DNA of 64,000 nt from Leptospira sp. GIMC2001 (GCF_028462125.1 NZ_CP115468.1:1602112-1666111), one strand, 5' to 3'. Positions 8,170 to 16,830 are shown, counted from the stretch's first letter. Made by a program: numbers and translations. The notes: generated by a model not told the origin, from the letters alone.

Positions 8170-9516
8170 ATGCAAATCAAAGATAGAATTCAGGATATAG
8201 TATTTAGCAATTGCGTTAAGAAGAATATAAATCAAGAATCTCTTGAATATTGGAGCGATTATCTATTTGCTAAATGCATTTTTGCATTAATTCCTTTGAG
8301 CATTATAGCTATGGTTCCCGCAATCATTGTATGCCTTCAAAAAGAATTATACTTTATTTTAATTTTTGATATTTTTTGTTTTATGATTTTGTTATTGGTA
8401 GGTTTTCTACCGGGAGTAACAGTTCAGATTAGAAAATATATATTTATATTTCTATTTTATTGTTTGGCATTTGTATTTTTAATAGAATTGGGAAATTATG
8501 GACCTGGATTGGTTTTTTTACTCGCATCTACGATTTTTATTTTAATTTTTTTTCCAGGTAAAAATACGAAACTTCCATTTATTCTAACACTCATTTTTAG
8601 TTTTATCTACGGTATCTGTCTTCAATTAAAGATATTTCCAGTTCATCAATCTATGGAAGTCCCTGTAATGGAATGGGTTGCGATTTCTTCCAATGTGCTA
8701 TTTCTTTCTGCATTATTTTCGATGTTGCTGCCTTTTCTTTTTTCAAAAATAGAGCTCACGGTTCAGGAACAGATTCGTCTTCAAGATAGTTTGATTCATA
8801 AAAATCATCAATTGAAAATATCCATTGAAGATGTTAAAAAAAAGAACGTCGAACTAGAAGAATTTGCCTTTATAGCTTCACATGATATGCAAGAACCTCT
8901 GCGTATGATTTCAAGTTTCCTAGAACAGTTGAAGCGCAAATATGAAGATAAACTAGATGATAAAGCTCAACAATATATTTTTTATGCTATAGATGGCTCC
9001 AAACGAATGCGGCAGATTCTATTAGATCTTCTTGAATACTCGCGAGCAGGTAAATTTATAGATCCAATTCGACAAGTGAATCTAAATGATATATTGAATG
9101 AATTTTGTATTTTAAGAAGAAAAATAATTTTGGAAAAATCTGCAATAATAGAATATGATAATTTACCAAGTATTTTAGGTTATGCAGTTCCTATAACTCA
9201 GACTCTTCATTGCTTTTTAGACAATGCTATCAAATATTCTCATGAGGATACTCCACCATTCATTCAAATTAGAATTCTGGATAAAAATTCGGAATGGGAA
9301 TTATCTATTGAGGATAATGGGATCGGAATTGAGGAAGAGTATTTCGATAAAATATTCATTTTATTTCAGAGGTTGCACAATCGAGAGAGTTACGGAGGAA
9401 CAGGAATTGGATTGTCTATCGTTAAAAAAAATATTGAATCTTGGGGAGGTAGAGTTTGGCTTGAGTCGATTGTGAATCAAGGCAGCAAATTTTATTTTAC
9501 AATTCCAAAATTATAA
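8170..9516 (+). CDS. Membrane sensor histidine kinase
   Basis: Two-component sensor kinase. Residues about 33-195 form six hydrophobic segments with no extracytoplasmic domain, so the signal is probably sensed in or near the membrane. A coiled linker leads to the dimerisation domain with the phospho-acceptor H238 in IASHDMQEPLRM, a form common in phytochrome-like kinases. The ATPase domain has the N box DNAIKYS, the G1 box DNGIGI and the G2 box GGTGIGLSIV, and ends in GSKFYFTIP. All catalytic boxes are intact. No response regulator is adjacent, so its partner is encoded elsewhere. It starts nine bases after the BNR lipoprotein gene. Confidence 0.88.
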   Translation: MQIKDRIQDIVFSNCVKKNINQESLEYWSDYLFAKCIFALIPLSIIAMVPAIIVCLQKELYFILIFDIFCFMILLLVGFLPGVTVQIRKYIFIFLFYCLAFVFLIELGNYGPGLVFLLASTIFILIFFPGKNTKLPFILTLIFSFIYGICLQLKIFPVHQSMEVPVMEWVAISSNVLFLSALFSMLLPFLFSKIELTVQEQIRLQDSLIHKNHQLKISIEDVKKKNVELEEFAFIASHDMQEPLRMISSFLEQLKRKYEDKLDDKAQQYIFYAIDGSKRMRQILLDLLEYSRAGKFIDPIRQVNLNDILNEFCILRRKIILEKSAIIEYDNLPSILGYAVPITQTLHCFLDNAIKYSHEDTPPFIQIRILDKNSEWELSIEDNGIGIEEEYFDKIFILFQRLHNRESYGGTGIGLSIVKKNIESWGGRVWLESIVNQGSKFYFTIPKL

Positions 9517-9541
9517 TGATTAAAAAAAATTTCGAATTTAT

Positions 9542-10219
9542 TCACTTCATTCTTTCATAAGCATCTAATATTGCATCAAGCCCTGATTCAAATTCAGAAT
9601 CTAAATCCATCATTTTCTTTTTCCCTTTATTTTTTTTTCCATGAATAAGCGACATCATTTCAATGATATAGGGATATTTTTGCATCTCCAATTGCATCTC
9701 TTCCGTTACAAAATCCTTCATTTCATTTTTAGCTTCTAGGTTCCAATTCTTTTCTTGGATTATAAAACCATAGATATAACTATCTAAGACCATAAATATA
9801 TGTGCGGCTTTACTAATCGTATAACCACTTTCCCTTAATTTTCCTATAATCTCATTTGCATAGTTTAATCGAATACTGCTAAATTGTAGACGCGATTCCA
9901 GAACTGCAGGCGCCCAACTATGTTTTAAAAAAACTTTTCTAGCAGAGATTGCTCTTTTTTTCATGAATTCGTTACAGCTCAAGCCGGAGTCGGGCAATTC
10001 AATCTCTGATATCACTATATCGATCAATCCATCAAGCAATTCATCTTTATTCGCAATATGCTTATAAAGAGACATTGCTTTGACTCCAAGTAGGCTCGCT
10101 ACATTTCGCATGGAAAGGGCATCAATTCCATCTCGATCGGCGATTAAAATGGAAGCTGATAGTATCCGACTTTTATTCAATGGTTTTCGGTTTATTTTTT
10201 TTTGTTTATGAGCAACCAT
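9542..10219 (-). CDS. TetR/AcrR family transcriptional regulator
   Basis: DNA-binding repressor of 225 residues. The N-terminal helix-turn-helix (about 18-62) is clear, with LSMRNVASLLGVKAMSLYKHIANKDELL. The C-terminal part resembles the TetR_C ligand domain and is rich in aromatic and charged residues; the extreme C-terminus has a Lys-rich run (about 195-203). The ligand cannot be told from the sequence. Two perfect palindromes lie in the 214 bases upstream (10291-10305 and 10328-10343). The divergent membrane gene at 10434 is the obvious candidate target besides the regulator itself. Confidence 0.85.
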   Translation of the reverse strand: MVAHKQKKINRKPLNKSRILSASILIADRDGIDALSMRNVASLLGVKAMSLYKHIANKDELLDGLIDIVISEIELPDSGLSCNEFMKKRAISARKVFLKHSWAPAVLESRLQFSSIRLNYANEIIGKLRESGYTISKAAHIFMVLDSYIYGFIIQEKNWNLEAKNEMKDFVTEEMQLEMQKYPYIIEMMSLIHGKKNKGKKKMMDLDSEFESGLDAILDAYERMK

Positions 10220-10290
10220 AACTTCTTAATACAAAATTTAATTCAAAACTGAAGATTGCAATTCAAAAAGAAACGGCTTAAGAATTTATG

Positions 10291-10305
10291 GCTTACCCTG
10301 TAAGC
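10291..10305. promoter_or_regulatory. Palindrome GCTTAC-CCT-GTAAGC
   Basis: Perfect six-base inverted repeat with a three-base centre, in the divergent region between the TetR gene and the membrane gene at 10434. It could be an operator or part of a short hairpin. It differs in sequence from the palindrome 23 bases to its right. Confidence 0.4.
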
Positions 10306-10327
10306 TCTCACAAGGATTTTAGATTTC

Positions 10328-10343
10328 ATGAATCTGGATTCAT
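10328..10343. promoter_or_regulatory. Palindrome ATGAATC-TG-GATTCAT, likely TetR operator
   Basis: A perfect 16-base palindrome with seven-base half-sites and a two-base centre, about 110 bases upstream of the TetR start and 90 bases upstream of the divergent gene. Size and position are typical of TetR-family operators, which usually regulate themselves and a divergent neighbour. Binding is inferred and not shown. Confidence 0.5.
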
Positions 10344-10433
10344 TTTAAAATTTCTTGCAGTCTATTTGAGAATCTGGTAAAATGACCAATCATGTTTTGT
10401 CTTCGATCACGAATTATGGATGCACAATAATAT

Positions 10434-11063
10434 ATGCAAAATTTTGAAAAAATCGCTTGGGAGATTCGAAATGAGAAGAACAAGTCCTCAGTCAGATGGT
10501 TACTTTTTTTTATAATTGTTCCATATTTATCCTATCTACTCATAACAGGACGTTCGATAGAGATTGGACGAGAAAACATTTTCAATTGGTATTATATTAT
10601 CTCCGTCGCTTTGTTTGTTGCTATTGTTAATATCAGTGTAACAATCTTGCTCATGCGAGGTTCCAAAAAATCAAGCTTAAGTCCTGCTTTAAAATATTTT
10701 ACTATGATTGCTGATTTTTTTGCAGTTGCCCTTGTGATGATTCCGACAGGGGGAAGTGATAGCATGTTTTTTGTAATAAATTATGTAGTCATTGTATCTA
10801 ATGGGCTTAGATACGGATTGAGAATCGCAATTCTTGGAACAATTGTAATGAATATTTTTTATATTGGCGTTATTTGTTTGGAGCATTATCCGGATTTTGC
10901 AATTACTGGAGTTCAGAACGAATTTTTGAAGTTAGGTGGTTTTTGGCTTGTTGGAATATATACGGGATATTTATCACTTAGATTTGAGACTCTTCGAGGT
11001 GAAGTGGAGCATTACCAAAATTTATTAGCTCAAGCATTGGAGAAAAACAATGCAACTAAATGA
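10434..11063 (+). CDS. Six-helix membrane protein resembling a sensor input module
   Basis: Unknown protein of 209 residues with about six hydrophobic helices (about 22-195) and a short C-terminal helix that looks like a coiled-coil linker (LRGEVEHYQNLLAQALEKN). This is the layout of the N-terminal membrane input half of sensor kinases and cyclases, but the chain stops where a catalytic domain would begin. The GGSDSMFFVINYVVIVSNGLRYG stretch resembles such sensor domains. The next gene overlaps its last 14 bases and is probably translationally coupled. It is divergent from a TetR gene and may be controlled by it. Confidence 0.6.
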   Translation: MQNFEKIAWEIRNEKNKSSVRWLLFFIIVPYLSYLLITGRSIEIGRENIFNWYYIISVALFVAIVNISVTILLMRGSKKSSLSPALKYFTMIADFFAVALVMIPTGGSDSMFFVINYVVIVSNGLRYGLRIAILGTIVMNIFYIGVICLEHYPDFAITGVQNEFLKLGGFWLVGIYTGYLSLRFETLRGEVEHYQNLLAQALEKNNATK

Positions 11064-11412
11064 GGAAGAACTTCCGGCAAGTATAGAAAAAACTCTTCGT
11101 AAAGGCAATATCAATTTTGATTTCTTGCAACCAGAGAACGCGAGCATTGCTACCTCAGACGATAAAGTTTCGAACAGAAGAACTGTTGCAAGGCAGGGAA
11201 AGAGGGGATTATTCAATCGAGGTCGCCTCAACCGTCCCTTTAAGAAAATTCAACTGATTGCGACGATCCTCATTTGCATTCTACAGATTTTTCTACTTTT
11301 CGCAATTGCTATGAGCAATAATTTTATTTGGCTTCTTTTTGTTCCAATTGTAATGACTGTGTTTTTGGGATCACTTATTATGATGACTTTATTGCTTGTT
11401 AAGCCTTTATAA
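11050..11412 (+). CDS. Small membrane protein, function unknown
   Basis: A 120-residue protein with a charged, basic N-terminal half (1-75) and two hydrophobic helices (about 76-97 and 99-119). The ATG at 11050 lies inside the preceding gene and has a strong ribosome site GGAG (11039-11042), seven bases upstream, which supports a real overlapping gene. No family recognised. The coupling suggests that it acts with the six-helix protein. The ORF ends in LLLVKPL, right at the membrane. Confidence 0.6.
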   Translation: MQLNEEELPASIEKTLRKGNINFDFLQPENASIATSDDKVSNRRTVARQGKRGLFNRGRLNRPFKKIQLIATILICILQIFLLFAIAMSNNFIWLLFVPIVMTVFLGSLIMMTLLLVKPL

Positions 11413-11463
11413 TAATCTAATTTATGATATAATGATTGATAGAATAATTAAATTTTCGTAGAT

Positions 11464-12180
11464 TTAGATTTTTTTGCCATAAAGAATTTCGTTTGCTCTA
11501 AAGCACAATCGATCTAGGGTGTCTTCGAGTTCTTTTGCCTGTTTTGCAAGTGAATCTTCGGACAGATCACTTGTTGGAATTATTGGTTCTCCAACAACAA
11601 AGGCTACTCTAGAAAACGGAAGAGGAAAACTCAAATCATCCCAATTCGAACTTACAATCCTTCTTGAGAAACCTACACCAATAGGAACGATGCAGCTGTT
11701 AGCTTTTGCTGCCATATAAATAACACCGGGTTTAGCTTCATAAATTGGCCCGCTCGGTCCGTCTGGAGCTATGAGTGCAGGAGTTCCCGTCTGTATCTTT
11801 TTTATAAAGTTCATGATTCCCGCAGATTGTTTGCCAAGTGATGCATCTAAGACATCGAAACCTAATGCGCGTAGAGTCTTGAGTCCAATTTCACGAACAA
11901 AATGTGTGACACTTTGTTCATACTCTTTGGTTCTAGGATGGTCCGAATAGATACAGAGATTTCTATGATGGAGACAAAATACAGCACCATCTACGAAGGT
12001 ATGCCAAATTGCAACGATATGATTTTTTCGTAATGTCCGTAAGATCCGAAGATGATCTTCACCTTCTATGATAAACTCCAAAGTAGATTGATAGATACTT
12101 AATAAAATTGCAGCAAACGATGAGATTAAGCTTGTGATCGCTCTATACAAAGTTCTTTTAATCGGATTTGCAGGTAACAT
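11464..12180 (-). CDS. Lysophospholipid acyltransferase family protein (DUF374 type)
   Basis: Probable acyl-CoA or acyl-ACP dependent transferase of 238 residues acting on a lipid at the inner membrane. The N-terminus has an amphipathic or hydrophobic segment (about 12-32). The family block is WHTFVDGAVF (about 59-68), with the His and Asp of an HX4D-type catalytic motif. APDGPSGPIYEAKPGVIYMA (about 138-157) is the hallmark of the DUF374 branch, which is related to LpxL/MsbB acyltransferases. A role in lipid A or LPS modification would fit a diderm, but the substrate is not visible. It stands alone, convergent with the small membrane genes. Confidence 0.8.
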   Translation of the reverse strand: MLPANPIKRTLYRAITSLISSFAAILLSIYQSTLEFIIEGEDHLRILRTLRKNHIVAIWHTFVDGAVFCLHHRNLCIYSDHPRTKEYEQSVTHFVREIGLKTLRALGFDVLDASLGKQSAGIMNFIKKIQTGTPALIAPDGPSGPIYEAKPGVIYMAAKANSCIVPIGVGFSRRIVSSNWDDLSFPLPFSRVAFVVGEPIIPTSDLSEDSLAKQAKELEDTLDRLCFRANEILYGKKI

Positions 12181-12322
12181 ATAATGAATAGTAACTAATA
12201 AATATTAATTGAGATTTTTATTCAAATCTTTTTTGTAAAAGAACAAATAACTTGCAATGGAATAATCATATCTCAAAGATTGTAGTCATTTCCGAATGCA
12301 AGGTTATTAGAGGTGAACTATC

Positions 12323-13516
12323 GTGATCAATATTAATGGGAAATGTAAAAAGCAGTTTATGAAAGTTCAATCTGCTTTTGAAAAGAATTTTCAAGATCAC
12401 GATGAAATCGGGGCTGCAATTACAGTGTATCATAAAGGCACTAAAGTAGTTGATCTTTGGGCTGGATATAAAGATAAAAATACTTTTTCTCTATGGGAAG
12501 AAGATACGATAGTTCCCGTTTTCTCTGTGACTAAAGGTTTGACTTCGCTTTGTTTCTTAATCCTTGCTACCCAAAAGAAAATCAACTATGACGAAAAGGT
12601 CGCTTTATATTGGCCTGAGTTTGCAAGCAAAGGTAAGGAAAATATTACGATAAGAGAATTGCTCGAACATCGAGCTGGTCTTCATGTATTAGATTGCAAT
12701 TTGTTAATAGAAGATTTTTGGAATAATCCGGACAAAGTGTACAACGCCTTGATCAGTCAGAAACCCAAATGGATTCAAACAGATAGACAAGCTTATGGTG
12801 CACAGGTTTGGGGGGCATATGCAGCTGAATTATTTAAGCAGATAACAGGAGAGACTGCTGGTAATTTCTTCAATCGTGAAATATCAAAGAAATTGAAATT
12901 GAATGTATTTTTGGGTCTACCGTCGGTATATCAAAGTAGAGTTGCGACTGTTTATCCAGTTTCATCGATAGATCGAATCAGGTCCTTGATTCCGCATTTT
13001 TTCAATAGAAATGATTCTGAAGGACGAACTGTACGGGCAATATTAACGGGAGATACGAATACTACCCGAGCCTATCTGAATCCTTGGATTGGATTTAGAG
13101 GACTTCATGCATTCAACGATCCGGATTTGCAAACGTCTGAATTATTATGGGCGAATGGAATGGCGGATGCAAGAAGTCTCGCTTACTTATACAATATTTT
13201 TGTTACGAATGGTAAGAATTTGAAAATCAAGATTGCAACTAAGAAGATACTGGATGAGCTAACATCTCCAAGAGTTTTGAAGTATGATGAAGTGATTCAT
13301 AAAAATTTAGCCTGGAGCTTAGGTTTCATGAAAGAAGAAACGGGTGTGTTTTCGCCTAATCCAGAATCCTTCGGTCATCCAGGAATGGGGGGTAGTTTAG
13401 GATTTGTGGATACAAAAGCTAAAATTTCCATTGGATATGTTTGCAATAAAATGGACTATCGTAATCGTCCCCTTAAAACATTGGCTCTTTGTAAAGCGGT
13501 TTATGAATCCATATGA
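12323..13516 (+). CDS. Beta-lactamase-fold serine hydrolase (EstB/class C like)
   Basis: Serine esterase or peptidase of the class C beta-lactamase superfamily, 397 residues, with no signal peptide, so probably cytoplasmic. The nucleophile motif is S68-V-T-K71. A Tyr-containing YGAQVWG segment follows at about residue 158, and HPGMGGS near 352 corresponds to the third active-site motif of the EstB branch. True penicillin hydrolysis is unlikely in this branch; an esterase acting on small or lipid esters is more probable. The start is GTG with AGAGGTGA upstream. The gene stands alone. Confidence 0.82.
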   Translation: MININGKCKKQFMKVQSAFEKNFQDHDEIGAAITVYHKGTKVVDLWAGYKDKNTFSLWEEDTIVPVFSVTKGLTSLCFLILATQKKINYDEKVALYWPEFASKGKENITIRELLEHRAGLHVLDCNLLIEDFWNNPDKVYNALISQKPKWIQTDRQAYGAQVWGAYAAELFKQITGETAGNFFNREISKKLKLNVFLGLPSVYQSRVATVYPVSSIDRIRSLIPHFFNRNDSEGRTVRAILTGDTNTTRAYLNPWIGFRGLHAFNDPDLQTSELLWANGMADARSLAYLYNIFVTNGKNLKIKIATKKILDELTSPRVLKYDEVIHKNLAWSLGFMKEETGVFSPNPESFGHPGMGGSLGFVDTKAKISIGYVCNKMDYRNRPLKTLALCKAVYESI

Positions 13517-13586
13517 AATTGTCTATATTCTAATAAATGGAATTGACAATAACTAATCGTGGATAAATTGTTATCCGGGAGACATT

Positions 13587-13792
13587 TGTAAAAAAATAAG
13601 ATTGCCATTGTTCTTTTTGTATACCTATAATTGTAAACTGAAGTCAGTCGGGAATGGATTTTTGAATCCAAATGCGATAACTGGTGATAAAGCTACGGAT
13701 GAAATTTGGGATGCTGAGGATTCCTCGGATTTAATTTTACTCTGTCCAATTTTTTATCAGCTGCTTTTACCTGTTATATAAAAGATTTGTAA
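13587..13792 (+). pseudogene. Decayed paralogue of the lipoprotein at 14035
   Basis: The first frame (13629-13742) reads NCKLKSVGNGFLNPNAITGD and goes on to DEIWDAEDSSDLILL. This aligns with NCNLPGFGDLNSNGIYGED and EEILEAGANADLIYL of the intact gene. At about 13745 the similarity jumps to another frame: bases 13748-13792 give NFLSAAFTCYIKDL, against NFLTAALTC and LIDL at the intact C-terminus. Some 55-60 residues between the two parts have been deleted. The start codon is also lost: a TGT follows a good GGGAGA site at 13578. Similarity was read by eye and is strong over both ends. Confidence 0.75.
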
Positions 13793-13831
13793 TTTTATGC
13801 TTGAATCACAGATTAAATAGAAGCTGGTAAT

Positions 13832-13862
13832 TATATCTTAAATGGTCTCAATTTAAGATATA
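13832..13862. terminator. Perfect 12-bp inverted repeat with seven-base loop
   Basis: TATATCTTAAAT, loop GGTCTCA, then ATTTAAGATATA, followed by TCATTTTTT. It could be a terminator for the remnant upstream, although the stem is AT-only apart from one pair, or a protein-binding palindrome. Perfect symmetry in a decaying region suggests it is still in use or recent. Confidence 0.45.
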
Positions 13863-13944
13863 TCATTTTTTGTTCTTAAAAAGTTGATTTTACACAGAAA
13901 ATGAAATCAATTATCCAAAATTCACACTAAAAATTGTATTATGG

Positions 13945-13972
13945 ACATGCATTTATTTTGAAAAATGCATGT
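13945..13972. promoter_or_regulatory. 10-bp inverted repeat upstream of the 14035 promoter
   Basis: ACATGCATTT and AAATGCATGT are separated by eight bases and lie about 18 bases before the TTGACA box at 13990. The position suits an operator or activator site. No regulator can be assigned. Confidence 0.4.
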
Positions 13973-13989
13973 TAAAATGTAGAATAACA

Positions 13990-14017
13990 TTGACAAGATT
14001 GTTTATTTATTTAATTT
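13990..14017 (+). promoter_or_regulatory. Promoter of the small lipoprotein gene
   Basis: TTGACA at 13990-13995, 16 bases, then TAATTT at 14012-14017. A GAGG ribosome site at 14025-14028 sits six bases before the ATG at 14035. The -35 box is a perfect sigma-70 consensus; the -10 box is weaker. Confidence 0.55.
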
Positions 14018-14034
14018 TTATTCTGAGGTAAAAA

Positions 14035-14427
14035 ATGAACGTAAAAGTAAAGATTTGGATGTTGATATTGTTAGTTGGATTTGCTGTAAATTGCAATTTG
14101 CCAGGATTTGGTGATCTAAATTCAAATGGTATTTATGGAGAGGATGCTCGTGAAGAAATTTTAGAAGCAGGAGCTAATGCTGATTTGATTTATCTTAGCG
14201 CTTCTGGAGCATTAAGCGGAACAGGTGGTGGAACAGTTTTCTTCTTCCAACTGATCAGTGGTGAATTATTGAATGCTACGATTAATATCGATGATTCGAA
14301 ATACTACACAGTGGAAAGTGTTGAAGATTGCAAGACTCAATTGTATCTTTTTAGCTTAACACTAGATAATTTTTTGACAGCTGCCTTAACTTGTGATCTA
14401 CAGGAAGTCGGTTTGATTGATCTTTAA
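14035..14427 (+). CDS. Small hypothetical lipoprotein
   Basis: A 130-residue exported lipoprotein of unknown role. The signal peptide ends in FAVNC with Cys20. The mature part has a Gly-rich centre (SGALSGTGGGTVFFFQ) and two Cys (about 101 and 120), which could form a disulfide. It has its own strong promoter. A degraded paralogue with the same ends lies 450 bases upstream, so the gene was once present in tandem. No family is recognised. Confidence 0.7.
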   Translation: MNVKVKIWMLILLVGFAVNCNLPGFGDLNSNGIYGEDAREEILEAGANADLIYLSASGALSGTGGGTVFFFQLISGELLNATINIDDSKYYTVESVEDCKTQLYLFSLTLDNFLTAALTCDLQEVGLIDL

Positions 14428-14496
14428 TTGATTTTGATTTAGATAATCCTCGCTAGGTACTCAAACAAAATTGTGCATCTAGCGGGTCATGAACAT

Positions 14497-16821
14497 TTAT
14501 TCAGATTTTTTTGTAATAAATTCAGATAGATTTCTTTTTTCAAAAATATCCTTTTTTGTCGCTTTATACAAATCAAAAATTTCTTTCATGTTCTTGGCTA
14601 ACTTGTTGGATGAATCATAGTCCAAGATATCATAGCCGTCAGGACAGAGAAGATTTACTATTTTGTCTAGGTTTAAGTTATCAGTTGAAATGGCAGGAGC
14701 CCATAATCCGTCTTCTGATTGTATGATGATTTCATTGTTCTGATAAATTTCCATTATGCGTTGGTATTCATTTTCTTCCAATCTGCATTTTTCCATGATA
14801 TCTTTGTCCTGAAGCGGAGAATTGCCATCATGAAAATTTTGATAGATAAGATGGATGATTTGAATTCCATACCAGATTTGACGTTTTTCTAGTTCTTCTG
14901 TGGATCGCTTATTATAAGCAAGATACATTAGATCCGGATGCTGCACAAGATATGCGACTTCGCATCCGTATAGAATGATAATTGTTGAAACGTATATTAA
15001 AAGCAGAGTTAGAGGAATTGCAGCAAGAGTTCCATAAATCGCAAATTTTCCTTCTGAGAAAAATGAAACATAGAATTGAAATCCAATGATAAATATTACA
15101 AGAGCAAGTGATGTACAAAATGCACCCACCATTGCAGCTTTGAATTTTACAAAAGTATAAGGCATAATTCTATAAACAAAAAAGAAAATTAACCATAAAA
15201 CAAAAAATGGTAAGATGAATTTCCCGAGTGCAGTTACACCTATTCGCCAAAAGGGTGATTTCATCATTATGGAAAAATCTGCAAGATCTGTCGGAGTATT
15301 TGCAAGTAGGTGATAGTTTTCCCCCAACACTAAGAATCTATCTTCTTTTTCTAGATATTTAACAGAGAATAAATCTTGTTTGGTTGGTGAGACAGCCTTT
15401 TTCCAGATAACTCCACCATCAAAAGTATAACGTATATTACCTGTATCTCCCACCATGATTCCATTTTTTTCGTCCTTGAAATGAATACCAAAGAAATCAA
15501 TTTTTTTGAATCCAATATTTTTCTTAAACCAAGTTCGTCCCAGATCTTTAGATGTGAGAATTGCACCGGCATCTCCACAAATAAAAATCGAATCTCCAAT
15601 GATGTCGATATCATTCAAACTTTCTTTTTCGAATGTGTTTATTTTTGTTAGAGGTTCGTATAGTTTCCAGGTTTTGCCGAAGTCTTTAGTTATAAGTGAT
15701 GTGAAGTTTTCTCCTACCACTAAATATTCACCTGGTTTGATTTCAGCAATATCGTTTAAATCTTCTTTGAGATCTTTCATGAGTCTAGGACTCCAATTTT
15801 CTCCAGCATCACTAGTCTGAAGAATTAATCCATTTTTCCCAATAATCACTCCATCTTTATCATTGAACATTTTGATTCTTTTAAAACTAGCTTTTAGCAC
15901 CAAATTCAATTGCTTTCGTTGGAACTTTCTCGCCATCCAGAATTTTCCATTGTCACGAGAATAGATCATTGTTCCGTTATCTGTGATGATATATAGATTT
16001 TTATCAACGATCGACATGTCGGTAAATGAACTAGTACGTAGATCTTGCTTAGATGCTTTCGTAATTTTGTGAAGAATGTTCTGAAGTTGGTTCTCATTCA
16101 AAACAGTATTTTGGTCTATATCAAAAACGATGGGTGGTTTTTGAAAGTCATAATCTATTTTATCCAGAATATTCGAATATACCCAATTGTTGTTTTTATC
16201 TTTTTTGAGATAAACATGTTTCTCACCAACAATAAATTCTTTTTCAGAATCCATTCTTAGATTTAATAGAGTAGGCGCAGAAAATTCACTAAGCAGAGAT
16301 TGACCTGTAGACAATCCGATCGCCAAAAGCAAGGGTCCAAAAACTACAACCATTACGAATTCTGCTACTTTTTGAATAAATGGTCTTTTCTTTTTTACAT
16401 GCCAGATTTTATTCATGGCATCTTCTAGATTTCTAAGAACTGATGTGGTAGAGAATAAAACAAAAAGAAAACCAATACCGGTAAGAGCTGCAGTATTATT
16501 CAATAATTCATATATTACATTAAAATATGTGCTAACATCCATAGGGATGCCATTCTTTCTTATGTATTCTTTGGCTAGCTCTTCATAATCTTTTATATTT
16601 ATAAAATTTGCAGCGATTAATAGTCCAACGATTAAGGTTGGAATAAAACTTACAATAATTGCATAGCTTATAGATGCTGCACGAATGAGATCTTCATCTT
16701 TTGTGAAACGATCAGTAGCTGAAAAAAAAAGTCTAATAATACTTTTTCCTAAGGATTTTTTGGAATTATTTGGATCTTTCTCCCAAATGTTCGTCCATAG
16801 CTTCATTAATTTTTCTTTCAT
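14497..16821 (-). CDS. YihY/BrkB family membrane protein with an inserted beta-propeller
   Basis: Polytopic inner-membrane protein of 774 residues. The YihY (formerly RNase BN) family normally has six helices in about 290 residues. Here the first half (about 25-180: AASISYAIIVSFIPTL, NLEDAMNKIW, FGPLLLAIG) is separated from the second half (about 525-630: MPYTFVKFKAAMVGA, YGTLAAIPLTLLLIY) by some 335 residues. The insert has five Asp-box turns of the form (S/T)xDxGxxW at about 288, 336, 378, 424 and 466, typical of Ycf48/BNR propellers, and should face the periplasm. The C-terminal 130 residues look like a winged-helix domain. The role is unknown; the insert may bind an extracytoplasmic partner. 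Confidence 0.85.
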   Translation of the reverse strand: MKEKLMKLWTNIWEKDPNNSKKSLGKSIIRLFFSATDRFTKDEDLIRAASISYAIIVSFIPTLIVGLLIAANFINIKDYEELAKEYIRKNGIPMDVSTYFNVIYELLNNTAALTGIGFLFVLFSTTSVLRNLEDAMNKIWHVKKKRPFIQKVAEFVMVVVFGPLLLAIGLSTGQSLLSEFSAPTLLNLRMDSEKEFIVGEKHVYLKKDKNNNWVYSNILDKIDYDFQKPPIVFDIDQNTVLNENQLQNILHKITKASKQDLRTSSFTDMSIVDKNLYIITDNGTMIYSRDNGKFWMARKFQRKQLNLVLKASFKRIKMFNDKDGVIIGKNGLILQTSDAGENWSPRLMKDLKEDLNDIAEIKPGEYLVVGENFTSLITKDFGKTWKLYEPLTKINTFEKESLNDIDIIGDSIFICGDAGAILTSKDLGRTWFKKNIGFKKIDFFGIHFKDEKNGIMVGDTGNIRYTFDGGVIWKKAVSPTKQDLFSVKYLEKEDRFLVLGENYHLLANTPTDLADFSIMMKSPFWRIGVTALGKFILPFFVLWLIFFFVYRIMPYTFVKFKAAMVGAFCTSLALVIFIIGFQFYVSFFSEGKFAIYGTLAAIPLTLLLIYVSTIIILYGCEVAYLVQHPDLMYLAYNKRSTEELEKRQIWYGIQIIHLIYQNFHDGNSPLQDKDIMEKCRLEENEYQRIMEIYQNNEIIIQSEDGLWAPAISTDNLNLDKIVNLLCPDGYDILDYDSSNKLAKNMKEIFDLYKATKKDIFEKRNLSEFITKKSE

Positions 16822-16830
16822 ATTGTGTCT

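Larger units (their letters stand above)
13517..14034. other. Intergenic region holding a lipoprotein remnant, palindromes and a promoter
   Basis: This 518-base stretch is not empty. It contains a relic promoter-like TTGACA at 13543, a decayed lipoprotein gene (13587-13792), two perfect inverted repeats (13832-13862 and 13945-13972), and a TTGACA promoter for the intact gene at 14035. Separate entries follow. Confidence 0.7.

Noticed and set aside
12323..13516. True beta-lactamase conferring resistance
   Set aside because: No signal peptide is present and the third motif is HPGMGG, not KTG; the EstB-like esterase branch fits better.
14497..16821. Photosystem assembly factor (Ycf48) function
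   Set aside because: Only the propeller repeat type is shared; it is embedded in a YihY protein of a non-photosynthetic organism.
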